This document shows, one piece after another, positions 56,411 to 64,000 of a DNA stretch of 64,000 nucleotides. Position 1 is the stretch's first letter. Each line of letters starts with the position of its first letter. Made by a program: the position numbers and the translations under genes. Below the pieces are notes generated by a model. The model ran no database searches, was not told the origin of the DNA, and saw only the letters and a program-made list of their open reading frames with translations. Origin of the DNA: CAVXNB01 sp963763085 (GTDB lineage Bacteria; Actinomycetota; Acidimicrobiia; Acidimicrobiales; Bog-793); assembly GCA_963763085.1 (NCBI GenBank), contig CAVXNB010000004.1, positions 496,001 through 560,000 of the forward strand. The letters run 5' to 3'.

Positions 56411-57424
56411 TCAGCTCGGGGCGAGCACCCCCGCCGTCGTACGCTCGAGATCGTCGACGACGTTGTTGCTGAGCTCGGCGAACGCCTTGGGGATGACGGC
56501 GTCGCCGAGTCGTTCCGCGGCTGTGGAAGCCGCCTCGGCGTAGCCGCGGGCGATCTTGTGCGCGACCGAGATCCCGGACGATGCCGCCACGAGCGTCCGG
56601 GCCTCCTCGCGCTCGGACTGGTCGAGCGGGTGGCCGAGAAGGTCGCGAAGCCGGGGACCGACCGCGGGGTCGAGGAGCGCCCGCTGGACCGGCAGCGTGT
56701 AGATGCCTTCTGCAAGGTCCTGGCCGGGTGGTTTGCCGAGCTCGCTCTCACTAGCGACCACGTCGAGCACGTCGTCACGGATCTGGAACACCATGCCGAA
56801 GGCCTCGCCGAAGGCGGACATGCCCTCGATCTGGCTCCGGTCGAGGCCGGCGGTCAAAGCGCCGATCCGGCATGCGGTCGACATCAGGGCAGCTGTCTTG
56901 TTCGCGATGCACCGCAGGTAGTCCTGCTCGTCCCGGTCGATCTGGAAGGCCGCGCGGACCTCGGCCACCTGTCCCTGGCACAGCCGCGCCAGCGTCGCCG
57001 CCAGGAGCCCAGCGATCTCGGTCCCGAGGCTCGCTGCGATCTCCGCCGAGCGGGCGAGCAGGAAATCGCCGGCGACGATCGCGACGAGGTTGCCCCAGCG
57101 GGCGTTCACGCTCTCGACGTTGCGTCGCCGGGTCGCCTCGTCCATGACATCGTCGTGATAAAGGGACGCGAGGTGGACAAGCTCGACCGACACGCCACCG
57201 AGGAGGATGTCCTGGGTGATCTCGCCGGCTCCCAGGTACGAGGCCGCGAGCGTGAGCGAGGGCCGGAGGCGCTTGCCGCCGGCCTCGATGAGATGGCTGG
57301 CCACCTCGTTCAGAAACGGGTCGTCGCCGGTCACCGAATCCCGCAGGCACAGTTCGAGCTGAGCGAGATCCTCCTCGCGGATCGGGAGGGCGAAGGGGTC
57401 CGGGCTGTTCACCAAGTCCGCCAC
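56411..57424 (-). CDS. Trans-polyprenyl diphosphate synthase
   Basis: This enzyme elongates allylic diphosphates with isopentenyl diphosphate to make long polyprenyl chains, for example for menaquinone side chains. It has about 337 residues from GTG 57424; TTG 57553 is an upstream alternative. Both Asp-rich motifs are present: LYHDDVMDEATRRR and FQIRDDVLDVV, together with GGKRLRPSL (IPP site) and GDFLLARSAEIAA. The first motif in the DDxxD form indicates a long-chain (heptaprenyl/octaprenyl-like) synthase. Product length cannot be decided from sequence. Confidence 0.92.
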   Translation of the reverse strand: MADLVNSPDPFALPIREEDLAQLELCLRDSVTGDDPFLNEVASHLIEAGGKRLRPSLTLAASYLGAGEITQDILLGGVSVELVHLASLYHDDVMDEATRRRNVESVNARWGNLVAIVAGDFLLARSAEIAASLGTEIAGLLAATLARLCQGQVAEVRAAFQIDRDEQDYLRCIANKTAALMSTACRIGALTAGLDRSQIEGMSAFGEAFGMVFQIRDDVLDVVASESELGKPPGQDLAEGIYTLPVQRALLDPAVGPRLRDLLGHPLDQSEREEARTLVAASSGISVAHKIARGYAEAASTAAERLGDAVIPKAFAELSNNVVDDLERTTAGVLAPS

Positions 57425-57639
57425 GATACGCCACAGGGCAAGAAACCGACAGCCCGGCGCCCGCCCTGCCACCCGGCGGCCCGCGGCGGCAAAGGCCACG
57501 GCCGCCCCGGTCGCCGCGCCGGCGGGTGCCTGATTCGATTCGGCCCGAATCAATCCGCTAAGGGTTGTGCGGTCGTATTCCGATGGTAAGAGGAGAGCTA
57601 CCTACGGGGCGGCGGGTTTCCGCGCACCGGACCGGTAGA

Positions 57640-57657
57640 CTTCCCTCCACTGGGAAG
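57640..57657. promoter_or_regulatory. Small inverted repeat upstream of clpC
   Basis: CTTCCC (57640-57645) and GGGAAG (57652-57657) form a six-base inverted repeat 18 bases before the TTG start of clpC. It may be an operator or a translational control hairpin. No CtsR/ClgR box is clearly seen. Confidence 0.3.
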
Positions 57658-57674
57658 ACACAAGGGAGTCTGAG

Positions 57675-60161
57675 TTGTTCGAGCGATTCACCGATCGGGC
57701 ACGCAGGGTACTGGTCCTGGCTCAGGAGGAAGCGCGTCTCCTGAACCACAGCTTCATCGGGACCGAGCACATTCTGCTTGGCCTTATTCACGAGGGCGAG
57801 GGACTCGCGGCCAAGGCGCTCGAATCGCTTGGCATCTCGCTCGAGGCTGTGCGCGAGAAGGTCGAGGAGACGATCGGGCCCGCCGGTTCGGCGCCGACCG
57901 GGTCTCCGCCCTTCACACCGCGGGCGAAGAAGGTTCTCGAGCTGTCCCTTCGCGAAGCGCTCCAGCTGGGCCACAACTACATCGGCACCGAGCACATGCT
58001 GCTCGGTCTCGTGCGCGAGGGCGAGGGCGTGGCCGCCCAGGTCCTCGTCAGCCTCGGCGCCGACCTCTCCCGCGTGCGCCAGCAGGTCATCCAACTTCTG
58101 TCGGGCTACCAGGGCCGCGAGGGAGCGACCGCCGCCCCCGGCGGTTCGAGCACCGAGAGCCCCGCGGGATCGCCCGTGCTCGACCAGTTCGGCCGGAACC
58201 TGACCCAGTTGGCTCGCGAGCACAAGCTCGATCCCGTGATCGGACGAGACCGGGAGATCGAACGCGTCATGCAGGTGTTGTCGCGGCGCACGAAGAACAA
58301 CCCGGTCCTCATCGGCGAGCCGGGAGTCGGCAAGACTGCCATCGTCGAGGGGTTGTCGCAGCAGATCGTGGCGGACGACGTGCCCGAGACCCTGAGGGGC
58401 AAGCAGCTCTACACCCTGGACCTCGGAGCACTTGTCGCCGGCAGCCGTTACCGGGGCGACTTCGAGGAGCGGCTGAAGAAGGTCCTGAAGGAGATCCGGA
58501 CCCGGGGCGACATCATCTTGTTCATCGACGAGCTTCACACGCTGGTCGGTGCGGGAGCCGCCGAGGGTGCCATAGACGCCGCGTCGATACTGAAGCCCAT
58601 GCTGGCTCGCGGCGAGCTGCAGACCATCGGTGCCACGACGCTCGACGAGTACCGCAAGCACCTCGAGAAGGACGCCGCGCTGGAGCGGCGTTTCCAGCCG
58701 ATCAAGGTCGAGCAGCCCTCCCTGGCGCACACGATCGAGATCTTGAAGGGCCTCCGCGACCGGTACGAGAAGCACCACCAGGTGACGATCACCGACCAGG
58801 CTCTCGTCGCAGCCGCGAACCTGGCCGATCGCTACATCTCGGACCGTTTCCTTCCGGACAAGGCAATCGACTTGATCGACGAAGCCGGCTCGCGCCTGCG
58901 AATCCGCCGGATGTCGACACCGCCCGAGCACCGCAAGATCGACGAGGAGCTGTCGAAGATCCGCCACGAGAAGGACGCTGCCATCGGGCGGTCGAACTTC
59001 GAGGAGGCGAAGAGGCTCGCCGACAAGGAGGGCGACGCGCTCGAGCGCAAGGCCGCCCTCAAGGTCACCTGGCGTTCCTCGGGCGAGGAGCTGTTCGACG
59101 TCGTGGACGAGGACGTCATCGCCGAGGTGCTGGCCAACTGGACCGGGATCCCCGTCTACAAGCTCACCGAGGAGGAGACCGCCCGTCTCCTGCGTCTCGA
59201 GGAGGAGCTGCACAAGCGGGTCGTCGGCCAGGAGGACGCCATCAACGCGTTGTCCCGCGCCATCCGCCGCACCCGAGCCGGCCTCAAGGACCCCAAGCGC
59301 CCGAGCGGCTCGTTCATCTTCCTCGGCCCGACCGGCGTGGGCAAGACCGAGCTCGCCAAGACACTCGCCGAGCTGCTCTTCGGCGACGAGAGCTCGCTGA
59401 TCCAGCTCGACATGAGCGAGTACATGGAAAAGCACACAGTCAGCCGTCTCGTCGGCTCTCCCCCCGGCTACGTCGGCTACGAGGAGGGCGGCCAGCTCAC
59501 CGAGGCCGTCCGCCGCAAGCCCTTCGCCGTGGTGCTGTTCGACGAGATCGAGAAGGCGCACCCTGACATCTTCAACACGCTCCTGCAGATCCTCGAGGAC
59601 GGCCGCCTGACCGACGCCCAGGGACGCACGGTCGACTTCAAGAACACCGTGCTCATCATGACCTCGAACCTCGGGACGTCCGACTTGCGCAAGCTCTCCC
59701 TCGGATTTCAGAAGTCGAGCGAGTCGGTGACCTACGAGCGAATGAAGCAGCGGGTCCAAGAGGCGCTGAAGAACCACTTCCGGCCGGAGTTCCTCAACCG
59801 GATCGACGAGGTCATCGTGTTCCACGAGCTGACCATGGACGAAGTGGTCGAGATCGTGGAGCTCCTGATCCGCCGGGTGCGCGACCAGCTGGAGGGCCAG
59901 GGCATCGGCCTGGAGCTCACGCTCGCCGCCAAGAGGTTCGTCGCCGCCAAGGGTTATGAGCCCGAGCTCGGCGCACGACCTCTACGCCGTGCCATTCAGC
60001 AGCTCGTGGAGGACCCGCTCTCCGAGAAGATCCTCTGGAAGGAATTCCGGGTGGGCGAGACGGTCATCGTCGACGAGGAGGACGGAGCGCTCGTCTTCCG
60101 GGCCATCGAGGGCTTCGAGCCTCCGGCCGTCGAGCTCGCCGGGGCCGGCGCCGACTCCTGA
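57675..60161 (+). CDS. clpC: ATP-dependent Clp protease ATPase subunit ClpC
   Basis: This Hsp100 unfoldase feeds substrates to ClpP. It has 828 residues from TTG 57675, with GGGAG seven bases upstream. Two Clp-N repeats occupy about 1-145 ([35 protein letters not shown]). The first AAA+ module has Walker A GEPGVGKT (about 213-220), a UVR-like middle part ([17 protein letters not shown], about 425-445), and the second module has GPTGVGKT (about 551-558) and DEIEKAHPD. The C-terminal domain carries [21 protein letters not shown]. The 755-residue open frame on the other strand is its shadow. Confidence 0.97.
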   Translation: MFERFTDRARRVLVLAQEEARLLNHSFIGTEHILLGLIHEGEGLAAKALESLGISLEAVREKVEETIGPAGSAPTGSPPFTPRAKKVLELSLREALQLGHNYIGTEHMLLGLVREGEGVAAQVLVSLGADLSRVRQQVIQLLSGYQGREGATAAPGGSSTESPAGSPVLDQFGRNLTQLAREHKLDPVIGRDREIERVMQVLSRRTKNNPVLIGEPGVGKTAIVEGLSQQIVADDVPETLRGKQLYTLDLGALVAGSRYRGDFEERLKKVLKEIRTRGDIILFIDELHTLVGAGAAEGAIDAASILKPMLARGELQTIGATTLDEYRKHLEKDAALERRFQPIKVEQPSLAHTIEILKGLRDRYEKHHQVTITDQALVAAANLADRYISDRFLPDKAIDLIDEAGSRLRIRRMSTPPEHRKIDEELSKIRHEKDAAIGRSNFEEAKRLADKEGDALERKAALKVTWRSSGEELFDVVDEDVIAEVLANWTGIPVYKLTEEETARLLRLEEELHKRVVGQEDAINALSRAIRRTRAGLKDPKRPSGSFIFLGPTGVGKTELAKTLAELLFGDESSLIQLDMSEYMEKHTVSRLVGSPPGYVGYEEGGQLTEAVRRKPFAVVLFDEIEKAHPDIFNTLLQILEDGRLTDAQGRTVDFKNTVLIMTSNLGTSDLRKLSLGFQKSSESVTYERMKQRVQEALKNHFRPEFLNRIDEVIVFHELTMDEVVEIVELLIRRVRDQLEGQGIGLELTLAAKRFVAAKGYEPELGARPLRRAIQQLVEDPLSEKILWKEFRVGETVIVDEEDGALVFRAIEGFEPPAVELAGAGADS

Positions 60162-60167
60162 GCGTCG

Positions 60168-60188
60168 CCGCCGGTCAAGGACCGGCGG
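60168..60188. terminator. Hairpin between clpC and radA
   Basis: A nine-base perfect stem (CCGCCGGTC with GACCGGCGG) around an AAG loop begins seven bases after the clpC stop. There is no T tract. It could attenuate or terminate clpC transcription before radA. Confidence 0.45.
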
Positions 60189-60234
60189 GCCAGTTCATCG
60201 CCTGAATGTGACACCCGGCTCGTAGTTTCGCGGC

Positions 60235-61725
60235 ATGACGCGACCCAGGACGACCTACCGCTGCCACGAATGCGGGCATAGCTCACCTCGCTGGTCAGGA
60301 CGCTGCCCGGCCTGCGGAGAGTGGAACACCGTCGCCGAGGAGGCGGTGCCCCGGATTTCCGGCCAACCCGGGCCGAGCCGGGACCCGTGGCCGCCGCGGT
60401 CGTTCTCGAACAGTGCCGGCTCCACCCCGTTGCCACTCCGATCGATCAGCTCTGCCTCCGCCGTGCCGGTGCCGACCGGGGTCGGGGAGCTGGACCGGGT
60501 CCTGGGGGGCGGACTGGTCGCGGGCTCTGTGACCCTGCTCGGCGGTGAACCCGGCGTCGGCAAGTCCACCCTGGTACTCCAGGCGCTGGCGAGCGCGGCC
60601 AACAGGGGGATGACGTCGCTGCTCATCGCGGCGGAGGAGTCGGGCGAACAGGTCAGGCGCCGAGCCGAGCGCCTGGAGGCCGCCGTCGACGGATGCTACG
60701 TGTTGTCGACGACGGACCTCGATGCCGCCGTGAGCGCGTCGGGGCAGCTCGAGCCTTCGATCCTCGTCATCGACTCCATCCAGGCGGTGTCGGACCCGGC
60801 CTGCGGCTCTCAGGCCGGGTCTCCGAGCCAGGTGCGCGAGTGCGCGGGCCGGCTCGTTCGGTACGCGAAGTCGCTCGGTGTCGCAACGCTGCTCGTCGGT
60901 CACGTCACAAAGGACGGCGCGCTGGCGGGTCCCCGCACGCTGGAGCACCTCGTCGACACCGTGCTCTCGTTCGACGGCGACCGCCACCAAGCGCTCCGCC
61001 TGCTCTCAGCTTCGAAGCACCGCTACGGGCCCACCGGTGAGCTTGGCCTGTTCGAGATGACCGAGGCCGGGCTCCAAGGGCTCGCCGACCCGAGCGCGCT
61101 TTTGCTCGGAGACCGCCGCCGTGGAGTGCCGGGCAGCATCGCAGTGCCCGTGATCGAGGGCCGGCGACCGCTCATCCTCGAGGTGCAGGGACTCGTCGGC
61201 CCGGCCTCCGGCGCCCCGAGGAGGGTCGCCCAGGGAATCGCCGGCGGGCGTCTGGCCCTCCTTCTAGCGGTGCTCGAGCGGCGGTGCCACATGGCCCTGG
61301 CCGGTTCGGACGTCTTTGTTTCGACGGTCGGCGGGCTCCGGGTGAATGAGCCCGCGGCCGACCTCGGCGTCGCGTTGGCCCTGGTATCGGCCGTGACGGG
61401 GATCCCGATCCCGGAAGACGTCGTCGCCTGCGGGGAGGTCGGGCTCGCCGGCGAGATCCGCCGCGTTCAGGCGACGGAGCGCCGCTTGGGCGAGGCGGCG
61501 AGACTCGGATTCAAGCGTGCCGTCGTGCCGATGTCGGCGCCGGAGGCGCCGGTGGGGCTCGAACTGCTGAGAGCAGGTACCCTGCTTGAGGCAGTCCGGC
61601 TGTTGCTCGGCGTGGTTCCTGCCGCAGGGTCCCGTCCCACCAACGGGCCCAGCGGAAGTTCTGAGTTGAGTGACGGCCGCGACGTCCGTACCCTGGTGAG
61701 GAATCCACCTTCCCTGGTCTCGTGA
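60235..61725 (+). CDS. radA: DNA repair protein RadA (Sms)
   Basis: This RecA-like ATPase processes recombination intermediates. It has 496 residues. The N-terminal C4 zinc finger is Cys10-Cys13...Cys24-Cys27 (CHECG, CPACG). The RecA-type core has Walker A GEPGVGKST (about 104-112) and ILVIDSIQAVSDP. The RadA-specific motif reads KHRYG (about 261-265) instead of the usual KNRFG. The C-terminal Lon-protease-like domain contains STVGGLRVNEPAADLGVALALVSA. Its stop overlaps the possible GTG start of carD. Confidence 0.96.
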   Translation: MTRPRTTYRCHECGHSSPRWSGRCPACGEWNTVAEEAVPRISGQPGPSRDPWPPRSFSNSAGSTPLPLRSISSASAVPVPTGVGELDRVLGGGLVAGSVTLLGGEPGVGKSTLVLQALASAANRGMTSLLIAAEESGEQVRRRAERLEAAVDGCYVLSTTDLDAAVSASGQLEPSILVIDSIQAVSDPACGSQAGSPSQVRECAGRLVRYAKSLGVATLLVGHVTKDGALAGPRTLEHLVDTVLSFDGDRHQALRLLSASKHRYGPTGELGLFEMTEAGLQGLADPSALLLGDRRRGVPGSIAVPVIEGRRPLILEVQGLVGPASGAPRRVAQGIAGGRLALLLAVLERRCHMALAGSDVFVSTVGGLRVNEPAADLGVALALVSAVTGIPIPEDVVACGEVGLAGEIRRVQATERRLGEAARLGFKRAVVPMSAPEAPVGLELLRAGTLLEAVRLLLGVVPAAGSRPTNGPSGSSELSDGRDVRTLVRNPPSLVS

Positions 61726-61736
61726 GGAGTTTCATT

Positions 61737-62213
61737 TTGTTCGATGTCGGGGACAAGGTCGTCTACCCGCATCACGGCGCCGCCGTCGTAGAGCGGCGCG
61801 AGATGCGCGAGGCGTTTGGCGAGAAGCGTGAGTACCTGGTGCTCCGGCTCGCGTACGGTGATCTGACCCTCATGGTGCCTTCCGACAACACCGCGGAAGT
61901 CGGTCTTCGTGAGGTCATCAACGACGAGGAGGTTGAAGAAGTGTTCGCGGTCCTTCGCAAGAAGGAGGCGCGGATGCCGACCAACTGGTCTCGCCGTTAC
62001 AAGAACCATGTGGAAAAGCTCAAGTCCGGCGACATCTACCAGGTCGCCGAAGTGGTCCGGAACCTCTCGATCCGTGACAAGGACCGCGGCCTCTCCGCAG
62101 GCGAGAAGCGGATGCTCACGCGGGCCCGCCAGATCCTCGTCTCCGAGCTGACGTTCGCGATCGGCGTGAGCGAGGCCGAGGCGGAGGAGCGCCTCAACGC
62201 CGCCCTGCCGTAG
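61737..62213 (+). CDS. carD: CarD-family transcriptional regulator
   Basis: This RNA polymerase-binding protein stabilises open promoter complexes. It has 158 residues from TTG 61737, with GAGGAG at 61724-61729 and the typical FDVGDKVVYPHHGAA start; GTG 61722 is a possible longer start overlapping radA. The RNAP-interacting Tudor-like part is about 1-60. The helical DNA-binding part (KKEARMPTNWSRRYKNHVEKLKSGD, then ERRL-like RKMLTRARQILVSEL) follows. The carD-ispD-ispF order is conserved in actinomycetes. Confidence 0.95.
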   Translation: MFDVGDKVVYPHHGAAVVERREMREAFGEKREYLVLRLAYGDLTLMVPSDNTAEVGLREVINDEEVEEVFAVLRKKEARMPTNWSRRYKNHVEKLKSGDIYQVAEVVRNLSIRDKDRGLSAGEKRMLTRARQILVSELTFAIGVSEAEAEERLNAALP

Positions 62214-62234
62214 CGCAGGGCGGGCGTTCGGCGC

Positions 62235-62879
62235 GTGGGCGTCGAGGTCTGGGCGATCGTCGTCGCCGCCGGCGAAGGCCGGCGATTCGGTCAGCCGAAA
62301 CAATTCGCCGTCCTCGGCGGCCGGCCCGTGATCGAGTGGAGCCTCGACGCATCACGTTCGGTCGCCCGTGGCGTCGTCGCAGTCGTACCGGAGTCGTTCC
62401 TCGGCCGCTCCTCGATCGGCAAGGGCGCCGATCGCGTCATCGCCGGGGGCAGCACACGGGCCGCCTCGGTTCGACGAGGCCTGGCCGCCGTGCCTGAGAA
62501 CGCCGACGTCGTGGTTGTCCACGACGCCGCACGCCCGCTCGCGTCGCGGGAACTGTTTCGCGCGGTCGTCGACGCGGTGGTCGCCGGCGCCGACGGTGCC
62601 ATCCCCGGCGTCGCTGTGGTCGACACCGTCAAGCGCGTCCGAGGCGGCCGCGTCGTCGAGACGCTCGATCGAAGCGAGCTGGTGGCGGTGCAGACTCCCC
62701 AGGCGTTTCGAGCCGAGCTGCTCCGACGGGCTCACGAAGGCGATCCCGACGCGACCGACGACGCCGGCCTGCTCGAAGCTCTCGGGTCGCGAGTCGTGGT
62801 GGTGCAGGGTGAGTACCACAACCTCAAGTTGACGTCTCCCGACGACCTCGTGATCGCCGAGCGCTGGAGCAATCGGTGA
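62235..62879 (+). CDS. ispD: 2-C-methyl-D-erythritol 4-phosphate cytidylyltransferase
   Basis: This MEP-pathway enzyme joins MEP with CTP. It has 214 residues from GTG 62235. The nucleotide-binding motif is IVVAAGEGRRFGQPKQF (about 8-24). VVVHDAARPLAS (about 93-104), DTVKRV and LKLTSPDDLVIAE match the family. Its stop overlaps the ispF GTG (GTGA). It supplies isoprenoid precursors for enzymes such as the polyprenyl synthase at 56411. Confidence 0.95.
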   Translation: MGVEVWAIVVAAGEGRRFGQPKQFAVLGGRPVIEWSLDASRSVARGVVAVVPESFLGRSSIGKGADRVIAGGSTRAASVRRGLAAVPENADVVVVHDAARPLASRELFRAVVDAVVAGADGAIPGVAVVDTVKRVRGGRVVETLDRSELVAVQTPQAFRAELLRRAHEGDPDATDDAGLLEALGSRVVVVQGEYHNLKLTSPDDLVIAERWSNR

Positions 62880-63367
62880 GCGGTGCACGAGTGGGTATCG
62901 GCTTCGACCAGCATCCGGTTGCCGGCGGGTCCGAGGGGGGAGGGGAGCTTGTGTTGGGGGGAGTCCGTTTCGAGGGGGGGCCGGCGCTGCGGGGTCATAG
63001 TGACGCAGATGTCGTGGCGCACGCCCTCGCAGACGCGATGCTCGGCGCGGCGGCGCTCGGCGATCTCGGGATGCATTTCCCCGACAGTGACGAGCGGTGG
63101 GCGGGAGCCGACAGCCTGGCGATCCTGGCGCAGGTGGCGGCACTCGTCGGGGACGCCGGACTGCGGCTTGCGAACGCCGACTGCACCGTCATCTGCGAGA
63201 CGCCGCGCATCGCGCCGGCGCGTGAGATCATGATGCAACGGCTCAGCGCGGCGGCTGCGGGCCCCGTGCACGTGAAGGCGACCCGACCAGAGGGGCTCGG
63301 GAGTCTTGGGCGAGTGGAGGGGATTGCCTGCCTCGCCACCGCGCTGCTCGAAGAGATCGGTTCCTGA
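62876..63367 (+). CDS. ispF: 2-C-methyl-D-erythritol 2,4-cyclodiphosphate synthase
   Basis: This enzyme forms the cyclic diphosphate of the MEP pathway. It has 163 residues from GTG 62876. Metal-binding residues are Asp11 and His13 (GFDQHPV) and His45-like HSDADV (about 42-50). DLGMHFPDSDERWAGADS and ADCTVICETPRIAPAREIM match the trimer-interface loops. The C-terminus (VHVKATRPEGLGSLGRVEGIAC) is typical. The next gene begins at the overlapping ATG 63367. Confidence 0.95.
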   Translation: MSGARVGIGFDQHPVAGGSEGGGELVLGGVRFEGGPALRGHSDADVVAHALADAMLGAAALGDLGMHFPDSDERWAGADSLAILAQVAALVGDAGLRLANADCTVICETPRIAPAREIMMQRLSAAAAGPVHVKATRPEGLGSLGRVEGIACLATALLEEIGS

Positions 63368-64000
63368 TGCCAGACACCAACAGAGGAGATGGCGCGCCCC
63401 GCGCGCGCCCCGCAGCCCCACCGCGCGTGGCGCCGGCGGCCACGGCGCGTCCGGGTCCGGCGCGGGGAAGCCACGAAGCGGGGCGCCCCGTGACGTCCGC
63501 GGGTCGGGAGGTTCCAGGGACCGATTCGGCGGTGCGGGCGGGGCCGGAGGACGCGGTGGGTCCGGAGCTGGCGGCGGGCGCACCGGCAATGCCGGCTACA
63601 GGGGCGCGACGGGCGGCAGCGCCGGCTACAGGGGCGCGACCGGCGCAGGCGGCGGCTACAGGGGCGGCGCGGGTGGCGGCGCCGGCGGCTATCGGGGCGG
63701 CTCGGCGAGGCCACCGGCAGGGCGGGATGCGGGTGGGACCAGGTATCGGGATGCCGGCTCGCCCGGATCCAGAACGGCCCGCCCGAGAACTACCGGAACG
63801 GGTCGCACTCCGCCGGCATTCAGGACAGCGTCGCCGCGAGACGGCGGGCGCGCCACTCCCAACGGCGGATGGGACCGGCCCGGCCCACGCCGCGACGGGC
63901 CGGCGGCTTCGCGCCGCGACGGGCCGCCGGCCTCGCGCCGCGACGGCCGGCGCCGCGCGCCCGGCCGACCACGCCGCGACGCCCCGGCCGGACCACGCCG
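63367..64000 (+). CDS. Gly/Arg/Tyr-rich N-terminus of a gene running off the window, possible rRNA methyltransferase extension
   Basis: A start at ATG 63367 (TGATG with ispF) opens a frame to the window edge, but the repeats make sense in another frame: GYRGATGGSAGYRGATG, GGGYRGG, GGYRGGSARPP, then RRDGPAASRRDGPPASRRDGRR. In that frame the repeat copies differ by synonymous changes (TAC/TAT, AGG/CGG). This supports it as the coding frame and implies a frame change between 63367 and about 63500. Actinobacterial RlmB/TrmH-type 23S rRNA methyltransferases often carry such long basic Gly/Tyr-rich N-termini, but no catalytic part is visible, so identity is tentative. Confidence 0.4.
   Translation, partial: MPDTNRGDGAPRARPAAPPRVAPAATARPGPARGSHEAGRPVTSAGREVPGTDSAVRAGPEDAVGPELAAGAPAMPATGARRAAAPATGARPAQAAATGAARVAAPAAIGAARRGHRQGGMRVGPGIGMPARPDPERPARELPERVALRRHSGQRRRETAGAPLPTADGTGPAHAATGRRLRAATGRRPRAATAGAARPADHAATPRPDHA

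Noticed and set aside
57558..59825. 755-residue open frame on the minus strand opposite clpC
   Set aside because: It mirrors clpC in its complementary frame; high GC leaves antisense frames open. ClpC has full domains on the plus strand.

Overview
This window comes from a very GC-rich (about 70 % by eye) actinobacterial chromosome. The evidence is a CarD regulator, a SigR/RsrA-like ECF sigma and zinc anti-sigma pair, a DUF2342 zinc metalloprotease, a MoxR/DUF58/transglutaminase operon, frequent GTG and TTG starts, and overlapping ATGA/GTGA gene junctions. Gene content and order (tilS-hpt-fol genes-panC-nadBC; coaX-lysS; clpC-radA-carD-ispD-ispF) fit a deep-branching actinomycete such as Acidimicrobiia or a related uncultured lineage. 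The exact class is inference. I saw no rRNA, tRNA or CRISPR array.

Layout. 0-5 kb: the edge of a helix-hairpin-helix membrane protein, a surface-type repeat protein broken by many frame changes, and a coiled-coil gene coupled to a PAS/EAL signalling protein. 7.2-10.5 kb: a small companion protein and a CHAT/TPR caspase-like protease. 10.6-15.4 kb: MoxR-DUF58-TgpA. 15.4-17.5 kb: sigma, anti-sigma and zincin protease. 17.5-26.4 kb: one long collinear, largely overlapping cluster for tRNA-Ile lysidine synthesis, purine salvage, folate, pantothenate and NAD (tilS, hpt, folE, folP, phosphatase-like, folB, folK, DUF2520, panC, nadB, nadC). 26.6-32 kb: a minus-strand urease operon ureABCFGD with a coupled methyltransferase as last gene. 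32-35.7 kb: a secreted S53 (sedolisin) protease with IPT/TIG repeats. 35.8-38.1 kb: a CCAEP-like-tail radical SAM protein divergent from an Nfu-type Fe-S protein. 38.3-40.2 kb: a DGPF (YciI-like) gene and an ECF42-type sigma, separated by a TnpB remnant. 40.2-47.3 kb: a 2OG-Fe(II) oxygenase/DUF169 pair, a Ca2+/H+ exchanger, a class III cyclase and several membrane proteins. 47.3-52.7 kb: a SNF2/SWIM pair and small genes. 52.8-64 kb: a housekeeping block (coaX, lysS, polyprenyl synthase, clpC, radA, carD, ispD, ispF) and the start of a Gly/Arg/Tyr-rich protein.

Two features cross gene boundaries. (1) At least seven otherwise well-conserved genes (folP, nadB, ureC, the S53 protease, the DGPF gene, the ECF42 sigma, the SWIM gene) are each interrupted by one frame change. 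Every one is equivalent to a single extra base, several of them in short homopolymers. This points to sequence error more than gene decay. (2) Two copies of a conserved imperfect palindrome lie about 9.3 kb apart. Each sits between convergent genes, and together they bracket the urease/S53 segment.
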